Shown here one piece after another: positions 49,982-59,560 of a DNA stretch of 64,000 nucleotides (positions within the stretch are counted from its first letter, which is position 1; each line of letters starts with the position of its first letter). The stretch spans positions 30,763,250-30,827,249 of the forward strand of contig OW028579.1 in NCBI GenBank assembly GCA_932294295.1. Direction: 5' to 3'. The notes under the pieces were generated by a model. It was not told the DNA's origin, ran no database searches, and saw only the letters and a list, made by a program, of their open reading frames with translations. The position numbers and the translations under genes were made by a program. Source of the DNA: Alitta virens. Taxonomy: Eukaryota; Annelida; Polychaeta; Phyllodocida; Nereididae.

Positions 49982-50467
49982 ATGTCCACTAGGGTCAGGC
50001 GCTGTCTTGCTTTTATAGACCTTGTGCTCAACTCTAGCAAAGTGTCGCCACTGCTCTCCAGAAGCTTATTGGTAGAGGCTAAAGCTGAGCAAGTCCTCTG
50101 CATCATTGAGCTAGTGGTTAACACCCTTCAAGGTAACCTAGACATATCCACCGAAGCTCGTGACTCTTTGTTCAAAAGCAGAGTCATTCTCAGGCAGCTC
50201 TCCCTTTTAGAGGAACCCGAGACGGCGAGAGAGGCTCTACGCAGACACTTCAGAACGGTGTTGACTTTCCTGAGACTGTGTAGACCATTCCTGCAAAGAA
50301 GTCTCGGAGATAATCAGAGAGAGGCCTCCAAGCGCAACGTTCGTGAGGAAGAAGATGAAGAGGAAGAAGTAGAAGAAGTAGAAGAAGAAGAAGGTGAAAG
50401 TGAAGAAGAAGAAGAAGAAGAAGAAGCTGAAGTAACTGAAGAAGTTGAAGAAGTTGAAGAAGGTTAA
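49982..50467 (+). CDS. Polinton small helical protein with acidic tail
   Basis: 161 codons, starting one base after the ATPase frame ends. The first ~110 residues are helical with a pattern (LCIIELVVNTLQGNLDIS...SRVILRQLSLL) that I recall from a conserved small Polinton/adintovirus protein of unknown role, possibly virion-associated. The last ~45 residues are nearly all Glu/Val/Asp. The purine tract encoding the tail (about 50345-50530) is prone to slippage, so its length may vary. The function is not established. Confidence 0.6.
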   Translation: MSTRVRRCLAFIDLVLNSSKVSPLLSRSLLVEAKAEQVLCIIELVVNTLQGNLDISTEARDSLFKSRVILRQLSLLEEPETAREALRRHFRTVLTFLRLCRPFLQRSLGDNQREASKRNVREEEDEEEEVEEVEEEEGESEEEEEEEEAEVTEEVEEVEEG

Positions 50468-50534
50468 GAAGTTGAAGAAGGTTGGTTTAGAAGGTGAAGA
50501 AGAAGGTGAAAAAAGAAGAAAAAAAAAAAAAAGA

Positions 50535-51380
50535 ATGAGCTCGACGATGAAGTTTAACAAAAAGGTCTTCGTCGTACCCGAAGCTGGCAAGACGCGGAAG
50601 GAGGCTGAGCGCGAAGACGCTCAGCCTCCTTCGGCACAACCTCCTCAAGGCGTAGAGAATCCTAGCAGTTCTCAAACCCTTATAATTAAGGGTAATGAAG
50701 ACGGCAGGGGTTCCGGAGACCATTCTCCTGACAAGGCTAGCGTAGTCGCCGAAGACATCTTGGAGCGGGCCACATCTCTCCTGACCGAAGAGTCTCAGAA
50801 GAATAGATTGAGAGCCATTTTCTATCAGCTCATGCCTTACGGGTCGACCGAGGCGGGACAACAATCGGAAGGTTACCAGGATTTGCTGTTACACACTCAG
50901 TCATCTAGGTTTCCGGTTCCTCCTAAACACAGAGTGTTTTACTCTATATTACTGGAAAGAGACGTACCTTTAAGACTCATTTCAAACTCGAGACTGAGGA
51001 GGGTGCTTCATTACCTCAAGAACAGACAAAGCGAGGATGACAATGACAACGGTGACGACGGTGACGACGATGACGACGGTGACCACGGTGACGACGGTGA
51101 TGACGGTGATGACGGTGACAGCTATGACAGCGATGGCAATGACCACGGCGACAAACGCGGAGAAGTAGAAGTAAAAGTAAAGCTAGAGTCGAGTAAGAAG
51201 AAGCCGAAGAAGAAGAAGCAAAAGAACAGCATCGACAAAACTGGGTCGGAGAAGAAGGAGAAGAAGGAGAAGAAGAAGATGCCAAGTAATGATGTTAAAC
51301 CCAGCTTTGTAGGCAAGGGTGAGAAAAGAAGGATAGGCGGAGACTCTTTGGTGAAAGCTAAGCGTTGGATAAAGGTATAA
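50535..51380 (+). CDS. Polinton charged accessory protein
   Basis: I take ATG 50535 (MSSTMKFNKKVFVVPEAGK) as the start. The open frame reaches back to 50445, but that part only encodes the Lys/Glu run. Residues 80-180 look folded (ILERATSLLTEESQKNRLRAIF; RVFYSILLERDVPLRLISNS). An Asp/Gly tract (DDGDDGDDGD) and a Lys-rich end with GEKRRIGGDSLVKAKRWIKV follow. Similar proteins lie between ATPase and integrase in other Polintons; their role is unknown. A DNA-binding or virion core role is only inference from charge. Confidence 0.6.
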   Translation: MSSTMKFNKKVFVVPEAGKTRKEAEREDAQPPSAQPPQGVENPSSSQTLIIKGNEDGRGSGDHSPDKASVVAEDILERATSLLTEESQKNRLRAIFYQLMPYGSTEAGQQSEGYQDLLLHTQSSRFPVPPKHRVFYSILLERDVPLRLISNSRLRRVLHYLKNRQSEDDNDNGDDGDDDDDGDHGDDGDDGDDGDSYDSDGNDHGDKRGEVEVKVKLESSKKKPKKKKQKNSIDKTGSEKKEKKEKKKMPSNDVKPSFVGKGEKRRIGGDSLVKAKRWIKV

Positions 51381-51424
51381 CGTGGATAACGGGTATAACT
51401 GGGTCATAACCTCAGTCGGACGCA

Positions 51425-52626
51425 ATGGTTCTACCCAGGGATATTGACTCGTACCTAAGTAGACGATTTTATAACCCGAGGTCACCGGGTAGCTTCACCA
51501 GTTCTTCCAAACTATACGAAGTGATCAAGAGAGAGGGAAGATACCATATCCCTCTCCAACATATTAAGGATTGGGCCAAAGGTCAAGACATACTAACTCT
51601 GCACAAGACACCGAGACAGAAACAACCCGTTTACAGGAGGGTTGTGGCTCCCGGAATGAATCACTTGTGGGATACTGACTTGTTGGTGTTGGTGGGCAAG
51701 AGGTTCTCCTCCGTCAACAGAGGCCACTCCTACATTCTAATTACGGTGGATGTCTTTTCACGGTTTTGCTACGCCGAAGCGGTGAAAACCAAAGGAGCAA
51801 AGGACATGACGGAGGCCTTTAGAAAGTTATTCGGTAGAGCCAGTGTCCTACCCAGGTTTATCAGAAGCGACCACGGTGTTGAGTATTCGGCCAAGCCCGT
51901 ACAGGCTTTATTCAAAGAGAAGGGTGTGAAGCATTACTTTTGTACCACAGAGACCAAGGCCAACTACGCGGAAATCCTTATTAAAAACCTCAAGAAAAGG
52001 CTATTTCAGTTCTTCCAGAAAAACAACAGCTACGAATACCTAGACAGGTTGCAGGACATTGTGAGATCGTATAACGCCACCGTGCATTCGAGCATAGGAG
52101 TAGCGCCCGTCTCCGTAACGGAGGGAAACGAGCGGGCCTTGTGGGATTACCAATACATCACTAATTCGACGCAGTACAGAAAGAATCTACAAAAGGCTCT
52201 CAAGGCTAGTGCCAGAAAAAAGAAGTCTTATCCTTTCAAATACTCTATAGGCGACAAGGTTAGGATAGCTTACTTCCGACGCACGCCTTTCACTAGGTCA
52301 TACGACGAGCTCTTCTCAGGCGAAGTTTTTACGGTGAGGACAAGAAAGATCACTGACAGAGTACCCGTTTACTACCTGACCGATTACGGAGGGGAGAAAG
52401 TAGAGGGTAATTTTTATGCCAGCGAGTTGACCCCGTTAGGTTCGATCCGAACTCTTTCTTCAAGATCGAGAAAGTGCTCAAAACTCGAGTGCGTAATGGT
52501 GTTGAAGAGAAGCTGGTGAAATATCAGTCTTGGCCTAGCAAGTACAACGAATGGGTGATATCCGGACGAATCAGAGACCTACGAAATAAAAAGAAAAAGA
52601 ACACGAAGAAGAAGCAGAAGAAGTAG
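51425..52626 (+). pseudogene. Polinton retroviral-type integrase, frameshifted
   Basis: RVE-family DDE integrase that inserts the element's ends into host DNA. The core has WDTDLLVL (Asp 83/85), FIRSDHGVEY (Asp 149) and NYAEILIKNLK (Glu 183), so the catalytic triad is present. The first frame ends at 52519. From about 52440 a neighbouring frame carries the expected C-terminal chromodomain-like part (KIEKVLKTRVRNG, YNEWVISGRI, Lys-rich end) to TAG 52626. A one-base shift near 52435-52445 therefore separates the catalytic core from the chromodomain. Whether the core alone works is unknown. Confidence 0.88.
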
Positions 52627-52630
52627 AGAC

Positions 52631-53095
52631 ATGTTGATATGTTTACGGAGCGATCAGTTGCTGGCTGTGTACCCGGGTAACACCGGTGCACGTTTCTCGT
52701 GCTCTTTACCTGAACACTACAATCTGGACACTCAGCGAAGAGGCCGTTGGTACCTGGGTTTGAAAGAGCTCGTGCTACCCCCTATTAAGGAGGGTAACAA
52801 ATGGGATACTTTGTACGTGTGTTGTTCCTCGTGCGAAATGTCCCCTCTAGGTGACAGGTACAAGCCGATCGTCGCTTCTATAAGCGTTGGAGACATAAAA
52901 CGCAACAACTTCGTAAGATTTTCACCAGTCTACTACGTGCCTCTCAGTGTTCATAGTCTCGGCCAGCTGACGGTGGAAATCTGCGATTCCGAAGGAGTTG
53001 CGTGCGAAGAACTGAACACGAAAATTCCGGAGAAAGTAAGCAAGTGCACCTTTGAGTTGAAATGGATGAAAGATACAAGTCCCTGGCGGCCTTGA
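52631..53095 (+). CDS. Polinton minor capsid (penton-type) protein
   Basis: 154 residues, starting four bases after the integrase frame. The short beta-rich sequence (WYLGLKELVLPPI; NFVRFSPVYYVPLSVHSLGQLTVEI) fits the single jelly-roll penton/minor capsid protein found just upstream of the major capsid gene in Polintons. It has an uninterrupted frame and overlaps the next gene by 34 bases. It implies that the ancestral element could build virions. Confidence 0.75.
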   Translation: MLICLRSDQLLAVYPGNTGARFSCSLPEHYNLDTQRRGRWYLGLKELVLPPIKEGNKWDTLYVCCSSCEMSPLGDRYKPIVASISVGDIKRNNFVRFSPVYYVPLSVHSLGQLTVEICDSEGVACEELNTKIPEKVSKCTFELKWMKDTSPWRP

Positions 53096-53400
53096 AACCC
53101 GATGCTTGGATTAAACACTTCAGGAGCATGGTCGGTAAACCTTCATGATGGAATGATCAACCACAACTCGTAATAATAAAACGGAGCAAAGAGGGGGACT
53201 CGGCTTCGGCGACTTCGGGGTCGTCTGACGTGCCTCTTAATGTGGTTTCGCCGATTGAACAATACGCAAACATGGCTCAAGCCGAAATGGACAAAAAGAC
53301 TACCGTTTATAAACCCCCATCAGTGTCCTCCAAGATCTCGAAGAAGAATCATCAGCTTAAACGCAAACGTAAACAGAACTCAAAGCCTCACAAGTCTTGA
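53062..53400 (+). pseudogene. Small basic Polinton protein, in-frame stop
   Basis: ATG 53062 lies inside the end of the minor capsid gene. The frame begins MDERYKSLAALKPDAWIKHF, contains TGA at 53146-53148 (codon 29), and then stays open for 83 codons to TGA 53398-53400, ending in a Lys/Arg-rich stretch (LKRKRKQNSKPHK). The WIKHF-type start and position match a conserved small gene between penton and major capsid in Polintons, which is thought to be a virion core or membrane-active protein. Long openness after the stop argues for one decayed gene. Confidence 0.65.
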
Positions 53401-53459
53401 CAGTCATCGATTAAAGGGGAAAAGAAAAGGAAAGTCTCCAAGGATATATTCAGTAAGTA

Positions 53460-54885
53460 ATGGCGAGTGACGAGAAGGTATTAGCCTCATCAGATATAGG
53501 TTATGACAACTCTCTGGACCTCTTCCAAGTACCCGTGACCAACTCGGGAGTCTCCGAGGTCAAGTATGTCACTCATAAACCGGTCAATCAATTCTCGTCA
53601 GAGGGGAATGTGAAATTCCGCATACCTGGAGTGGGACAGAGCTACATTGACCTACGAGAGGTGTATGTCAGGACTGTAGTAAGGATAACGAAATCTGATG
53701 GAACATCACTACCTAGACATCCCGAAGGGGTAAGCAGAGCCCCCAGAACCACAAGAGCCGTATCATCGGAGGGAACCGGAGGTTCGGAGGGAGCTGCAGC
53801 AGCTGCAGGAGCTGCAGGAGGAACGGCGAGTGAGAGCTCTTCTTCTGACGAAGGGTTGTGGTCAGTAGGACCGATAAATAATCTGGCCCACTCCCTGTGG
53901 GATCAGGTCGACGTTCGACTGAATGATGTTGTGGTTGTGGGAGGACAATCGGGCTACTGTTACAGAGCCATGATAAACACCCTCTTGGATGAAAACGGAG
54001 ACAATGACGGAGATCTGGAGAGTTGCATGTTCGTGAAAGACACAGCTGGCTCCATGGACAACATGACTCTAGGCTTTCCCTCCAACGAGGGTTTCAAGGA
54101 GAGGGCCCTCAGAATGCAGGCTAGCCAGACCGTAGAGCTCCTCGCTAAACTTGACCTCGACGTTTTCAAGGTGAAGAAGTGTTTGGTTAATGGGATCAAC
54201 ATCGATATCACTCTGACGCCTACCACCCACAACTTTCGTCTCATGACACCCAACCTACGGATGACCGATTACGTTATGGATATGAAAGACATTTCTCTGA
54301 TAGTCAAACAGATTTTGCCTAGTAACCCTGTTCTGGTCGGTCATCAGGACGTCATGTCGAAGGAGATCTCCAAGGCCCGATATTTTTTCATCAAAGAAGA
54401 GCTGCGTAAATTTTCATTGGCCAAGGACACCTCCTCGTTCTACGTCGAAGACGCCTACAACGGAAAGATCCCTCAAAAAATGGTGATTGCCTTCATATCG
54501 GGGGAAAGTCTGAGCGGCTCCATATCTAAGAATCCTTTCAATTTCAGGAACTTTTCCCTGAATTACATCAACGTGAGCCTCAGCGGGACTCCTTCGCCTA
54601 GAGGTCCTCTTACTTTTGACTTTGATTCTAACACCTACTTGCAGTCTTACTACGACCTTTACAAGGGCAAGACCAATATATCGGATAAGAGGAGGATCAC
54701 TCTTAAGGAATTTGCCAAGGGTTATAGCCTCTTCGTACTGGACCTCTCCCCCGAACAGAGTCGGAAATGTACGAATCGAATTGAGGTTCTCTAGACCTTT
54801 ACCAGAATCTGTGGTGATGCTAACCAGGGTGACCTACCCGAGTCTGTTTGATGTAGATTATGCGAGGAATATCTTTTTATCATGA
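53460..54885 (+). pseudogene. Polinton major capsid protein, frameshift near the end
   Basis: Double jelly-roll major capsid protein. The frame from MASDEK at 53460 covers 444 residues, with SVGPINNLAHSLWDQVDVRL and LDVFKVKKCLVNGI as recognisable capsid blocks and a Ser/Gly/Ala-rich insertion near residues 95-135. It runs into TAG at 54794. From about 54760 the next frame carries the expected capsid C-terminus (NVRIELRFS, TRVTYPSLFDVDY), ending TGA 54885 in an ATGA overlap with the protease start. One base shift separates the two parts. Confidence 0.88.
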
Positions 54886-55352
54886 ATACTTCGGATATCT
54901 ACGAGTTATTGTGGAAGGACAAAAGGGTCTCGGCTTATGTCATGGCCGTAATACCTTCAGAGGCTCTTCTCTATGTTCATCCGGACAGTAAGGAGAGGTG
55001 TTACATTGTCAACACTCTACAGAGAAAACCGGAAAGTGACCTACCTTTGACGCTGCTGAGAAGAGGTCAGAGAAGAGGACATTGGTTGACTATCGTGGTT
55101 GCTCATGGCGAATCTGTAGAACTGTTCGACTCTCTAGGATGGGATGTAATCTGCAACAAGGATATACGAGGTTTCACTGATAGGCTTGGATGTGAGAAAG
55201 TCAACGGTGAACTTTTAGACTCTGTCAACTGCGGCTACTACTGTCTCACTTACGCCTACTATAGAAGTAGAGGGCTTGAGCCCTACAAAGCGCTGAATAT
55301 CATGAGGGCAGCTGATGACATTAAGGACCTTTGCTTGGATTTGTACAAGTGA
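54882..55352 (+). CDS. Polinton adenain-like cysteine protease
   Basis: 156 residues with the Ulp1/adenain catalytic layout: His67 in RGHWLTIVV, Asp83 in ELFDSLG, and Cys117 in VNCGYYCLTY. Capsid maturation is the expected role. The glutamine normally seven residues before the catalytic Cys (oxyanion hole) reads Glu110 here, which could impair activity. The frame is unbroken, and the start overlaps the capsid gene end. It is the last of the classic Polinton genes. Confidence 0.85.
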   Translation: MNTSDIYELLWKDKRVSAYVMAVIPSEALLYVHPDSKERCYIVNTLQRKPESDLPLTLLRRGQRRGHWLTIVVAHGESVELFDSLGWDVICNKDIRGFTDRLGCEKVNGELLDSVNCGYYCLTYAYYRSRGLEPYKALNIMRAADDIKDLCLDLYK

Positions 55353-57658
55353 CTGGGACAAAACTGTGACAAAACTGTAAAGCATGGAAGGTGTACTCTA
55401 TAGATTTACTATTATTGTAAATGCTGAGGATTGTATATTATTATCATTATTATCATTATTAGTATTATTAGTATTATTAGCATTATTAGCATTATTAGCA
55501 TTATTAGCATTATTATGATATATATATATATAGAGCGAGTGATTTAGCTATTGTAAAAGTTGCAAAAAAAAAAATAATAATAATAAAATGTATTACTTGT
55601 ACTAGCTCAAAATTCAGCATTGAGATATAATTTATATAAAGTAGTGGAATATAAGGGAGTACTTTGATTAAGGTATGATGTATAATGTGTTACGCATGAT
55701 GTATAATGGGTAATGTGTACTGTGTAATGTCTAAATGCTACTGGATCTGAAGCTAAGTCATCTTAGTCAACTTTATATAACAAGATGACTGAGTCAGATT
55801 TAATGATGATGAGATGCTACTTATATTTTAGGGGGTATGGATATATTATTGTAATGTTAGAGTAATTCTAATAAATGTGATAAAACTGACAATGAACTAG
55901 TTTGTTGTATATTTTCCAGTGGGGAAAAAATAAAATAAAATAAAATAAAACAATTTCCTGTTAATCAATGCGTACAGTTGTCTAATTGTCCTATTGACTA
56001 GTATAAGCGTGAATATTTCATTAATTTGGTCGTATTGTCATTGAACCTGATACCTACAGTTTGGTGTCAATGTGCAAGACCTGAGGCGGGCTGAGCAGTT
56101 AAAGCTAAGTGACGGTATGGCACAATCCGCTAGAGGTCGTATGAGGCTGGGCCGCTCATGACTGGAAGGGACCAGACTGAAGCGCCCTCTCGTGAATTGA
56201 ACTAACTTTAGAAGGACAGAAGTCAGTATTTCACACATGCGGTGGCTAAAACCATTTGTTTCCTTAACCTGCTTAAACCTGCTTAACGTTTATACCATGT
56301 TAATTAGACATAATTTACTGTTATATTATCTTAAGTTTGAAGAGGCTGAAAAATTCATTAATTTTTGGAGCAGCGGTTGTATAGGCCTATAGTTGTGCTT
56401 CGCATGACATAAACTTTCACTAGTCTATTTCAAAAGGTAACGAATTTTGGGGAAATATCAAATAATGAGTTAGATTTTACTCATGGTAGTCTAGTCAAAT
56501 ATGTCAAAAACCTTACGGACCGAATTATATTACAGTAGTTTTTCAAATGTTGAAAATTTCATTAATTTTGCGGGTTGTGACTGTAAAAAAAAAAAAGATG
56601 TGATTCGCGGGGCTTAAGATAGTAAATGTACATAATAAGTATTTGCACATAACTCAATCTTTTTATCGGCGATATATAGTAACAGGTTTTTTTTTTTTTT
56701 GCGTATTCATAAATGACAATAGATACATATAAAAGATTATGTGATTTAAAACCACTCACCTTCGTTTTTGTTTTTATGGCTGTTGGGTGATGAGTGGACT
56801 TGAGACGAAACGACTGTAGAGCAGACTTGATCCTAGCAGGCAGGGTACAGTTGTGAGCAGAATCACTGATCACGCACGTGTAATGAATATATAAACAGTC
56901 ATGTATGACCAGAATTGGTGGAGGGGAAACAGATCAAGCTCACTGTTATTGGGTCAATGGTAAACTGACTCCATGAGACATCTGTCTACTCCTCTAGATA
57001 AATGATAAGACTCATTTTGTAATACTGTACTTTATTAGGGGACACCTAGAGATCCTCTTCATGCCACAAATGATGAGGCAGAGACCTACTAGGGTCACTG
57101 GATCAGCCCTCACCTGGCAGTCCAGTGGTCACCCCTGTAATTACATTCAGTCAGGTCAATACTATGAAAGATGGTATTTTGGGCATGCTGGTACTTATCT
57201 ATATATTTGGTTCACTGCTCTTGACTTTTCTTTTTCATATAAAAGGTACTTTATTAATTTTAAGTCTCCGAAAAATTAAATAAATGATGAATTAATAAAT
57301 AAAATAACACAAATTACTTGCTAGTTTTTCTATCACATTCAATTGTAATGTTTGATAATTTTTATTGTAATATCAGGAAAACATTGCAGCTACTAAATAG
57401 ATCTAATCGATGATAATCTATATATAAAATTCAATATGGTGTAAAGTAGACAATAGTACCAGTTAACCCACAGCAGGGGGGTTCTAACTGACCACGCTAG
57501 TAGCTTGACCACATGGTAGAGTTACGATGGATTACGTAACCTGCCATGTGAAACAATGGAAGTGGGTGAAGTCAAAGGTCAGTTGGACTCGATTTTTTGC
57601 TGAGAAAGGACGTTCAAATAGTAAATGCTCTGTCAATTTGATTTGATTTTTGACTAAA
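55353..57658. other. Non-coding stretch with simple repeats
   Basis: TTAT/TTAG trinucleotide-type repeats at about 55437-55515, a short (TA)n, (ATAAA)n near 55926-55950, and a GT/AT-rich part with repeated gtataatg (55675-55725). Around 56160-56200, gactgaagcgccctctcgtgaatt is roughly the inverse of 61590-61612. No credible gene was found. Confidence 0.5.
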
Positions 57659-58411
57659 ATGGATCTGCTGTGGCTACTCCTTTTTATTGTGAGCTGCTGC
57701 AGCTTGCAGAGGACGGATGCATGGCTATGCGGAGACCAGGGTCAGTGCATGTGTACTACGAGTGGTATGGTGACATGCAATGGCCTGACCAAGGCACCCG
57801 AGTTCCCAAGCAGAGTGAGATCGGGGAGGGAATTGGTGATGGAAGTTTTACCATCGTTTGACCTTACGACTCTGGATAGGACTTACGGCTTTGAACATGT
57901 GACATTGATGGGACTGGACAACGTAGAGTGCATGACTGTTGCTAGGGATTATCCGTGGATCCAGTGCGTGGTGAGAGACAGTACGACTGTCACCCCCTTG
58001 AATCGACCAACTACCAGGACACTCCCCAAGACTACCATGGAAATGACCCTGGATAGTAGGACAAGGACAGAGCCCATAGGACAGGACACGACAACGTCTA
58101 GGTCAGCCAGAACCACTGGACAGGGGGAGACAGTCATGTCAACCTGGCTGATAGCTACGCTGGCTGTAACTGGAGTGATTACGTTGATAGTGATCGGCTG
58201 TATTTTAGTAAGTCTGGTTAATCTGCATGAAAGATTAAATCTCCGCACCCGATCGAACGATGATCCAGCTCATGCCGTTTTTTGCTGCAAGGTATGCTTG
58301 GGAATTTGCCTATTTCCTGTCCATTTGTGTGCGATCTGCTGCAATTGTAATTGGCGAAATACTCGTGATTTGACATACGACACAGTTAGTCTAGTGACTC
58401 TTAATGACTGA
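57659..58411 (+). CDS. Type I membrane glycoprotein, possible Polinton cargo
   Basis: ATG 57659 gives 250 residues. They comprise a clear signal peptide (MDLLWLLLFIVSCCSLQ), a Cys-containing ectodomain (LCGDQGQCMCTTSGMVTCNG resembles an LRR N-cap or small Cys module), a Thr/Ser/Arg-rich mucin-like stalk, a membrane helix (WLIATLAVTGVITLIVIGCI), and a Cys-rich cytoplasmic tail (CCKVCLGICLF, CAICCNCNW) likely to be palmitoylated. A consensus donor at 58292 (CAAG|GTATGC) allows an alternative tail (next entry). I do not recognise the family. It sits downstream of the Polinton protease with no intervening gene, so it may be cargo or a neighbouring host gene. Confidence 0.65.
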   Translation: MDLLWLLLFIVSCCSLQRTDAWLCGDQGQCMCTTSGMVTCNGLTKAPEFPSRVRSGRELVMEVLPSFDLTTLDRTYGFEHVTLMGLDNVECMTVARDYPWIQCVVRDSTTVTPLNRPTTRTLPKTTMEMTLDSRTRTEPIGQDTTTSRSARTTGQGETVMSTWLIATLAVTGVITLIVIGCILVSLVNLHERLNLRTRSNDDPAHAVFCCKVCLGICLFPVHLCAICCNCNWRNTRDLTYDTVSLVTLND

Positions 58412-58426
58412 ATTTCATTTTTACAG

Positions 58427-58726
58427 AGACCTGAGGACCTGGGTGATTACTTACCAGTTTTGATTACCGGCCTCTTTGAGCTTTTGAACAATTATACCGA
58501 GGGCCAGTACGACCAAGGCCTAGGAATTGCGGAGGAGTTGGTGTTGGGAGTAGCTGGGAGACGTGTGGGGGAGCAAGACGCTGCCGCAGCACCTCTCGCC
58601 GGAGCAGTAGTCGGAGTACCATGTGTACCTGTACAATGTGTGAGAAGAAGGAAAAGCAGAATGCTTCAAGGTATTGACCGAAACAACATCTTACACGTTC
58701 GAGATAGGCTAAGACGCCATAATTAA
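58427..58726 (+). CDS. Alternative C-terminal exon of the glycoprotein
   Basis: Acceptor tttttacag precedes 99 open codons to TAA. They are in phase 0 with the donor after codon 211 of the preceding gene, so removal of the 135-base intron 58292-58426 replaces the Cys-rich tail. The new tail contains LITGLFELLNNYTEGQYDQG, an Ala/Gly/Val-rich part and a basic end (RRRKSRMLQGIDRNN). The exon pair is strongly suggested by splice signals plus frame. Function unknown. Confidence 0.55.
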   Translation, partial: RPEDLGDYLPVLITGLFELLNNYTEGQYDQGLGIAEELVLGVAGRRVGEQDAAAAPLAGAVVGVPCVPVQCVRRRKSRMLQGIDRNNILHVRDRLRRHN

Positions 58727-59560
58727 AACTGTTTGTGCCCCTGCATTTGATTTAAGGACTAGCGAAGCGGACATCCCCACCAAAAAAGATTTAAGTCGGA
58801 CGTGGCTTTTTTCTTTCTTTTCATTTTATTAGTATACTAGGGAGGACTTTATATCTTGTTTTTCTTTCTTTTTTTTTTTTTCAAATTTTATGTTGATGAA
58901 TTTATGACCAGGACTTTGATTTACGGACTTGTTATGAGGATAGTTATTGAATATCAGTATTATAATTTTTTATTGCGAACTATTTTCTAGTCATGTTGTT
59001 TTCTGACTTTAGCTTCAATTGTATGTGGTTTGTTGTTTTTGTATTGATGTACGGCTAAATAGATTTGATAAACCCGATTTGTGATTGTTATTTTCATGAA
59101 TTTTCTTTCATGGCTAATATACACAGAAATTTACCATTCCTTACACTCAGAGTCTGTGGTGAGACAGGTAAATGATTCCAGCCTTGAGCTTAAAAGTGTA
59201 GCATGGTGTGTACTCGAGCTCTTATCAACTCAACATTAAGTCTACCTCGGTCAGTTGGTCATGCGAGTTGACTAGGCTTCAGACCCAATTACCACTGAGA
59301 TATAGCTATTGTAGCTCTCATTCAGTGAAGTGTCAAAGAGCGTCTTTTTTTTCTTACATAGTCAACTGACATTACCCCAAGGAGAATCACACTCATTGTG
59401 CAGGAGATGTCAAACAAAGTGTTCTAGAAAAAATAATCACAACTAAGCACAAATGTAACAAACACATAAGAGTACTTTTTTTCTCTTTTAATGATGTTTT
59501 TATTTAAAAAAAAAAACAATGTTACAAAAGGCTTCTTTTTTTTATTTTTTTATGCCTGAA
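58727..59560. other. Gap without gene
   Basis: T-rich sequence with poly-T runs (58870-58885, 59348, 59480-59550) and no ORF of note. The two gene groups converge here, so it probably contains both 3' ends; aattaaa at 58720 lies at the stop of the plus-strand gene. Confidence 0.45.

Noticed and set aside
50237..51485. Minus-strand Phe/Leu/Ser/His-rich ORFs
   Set aside because: Reverse-strand shadows of Lys/Glu and Asp/Gly tracts.
45080..53148. Recoding of TGA as an amino acid in the element
   Set aside because: Other genes of the same element end normally at TGA, and frameshifts accompany the stops, so decay explains it better.
54616..54885. Independent 89-residue gene
   Set aside because: Only its last part is coding; it is the frameshifted end of the major capsid gene.
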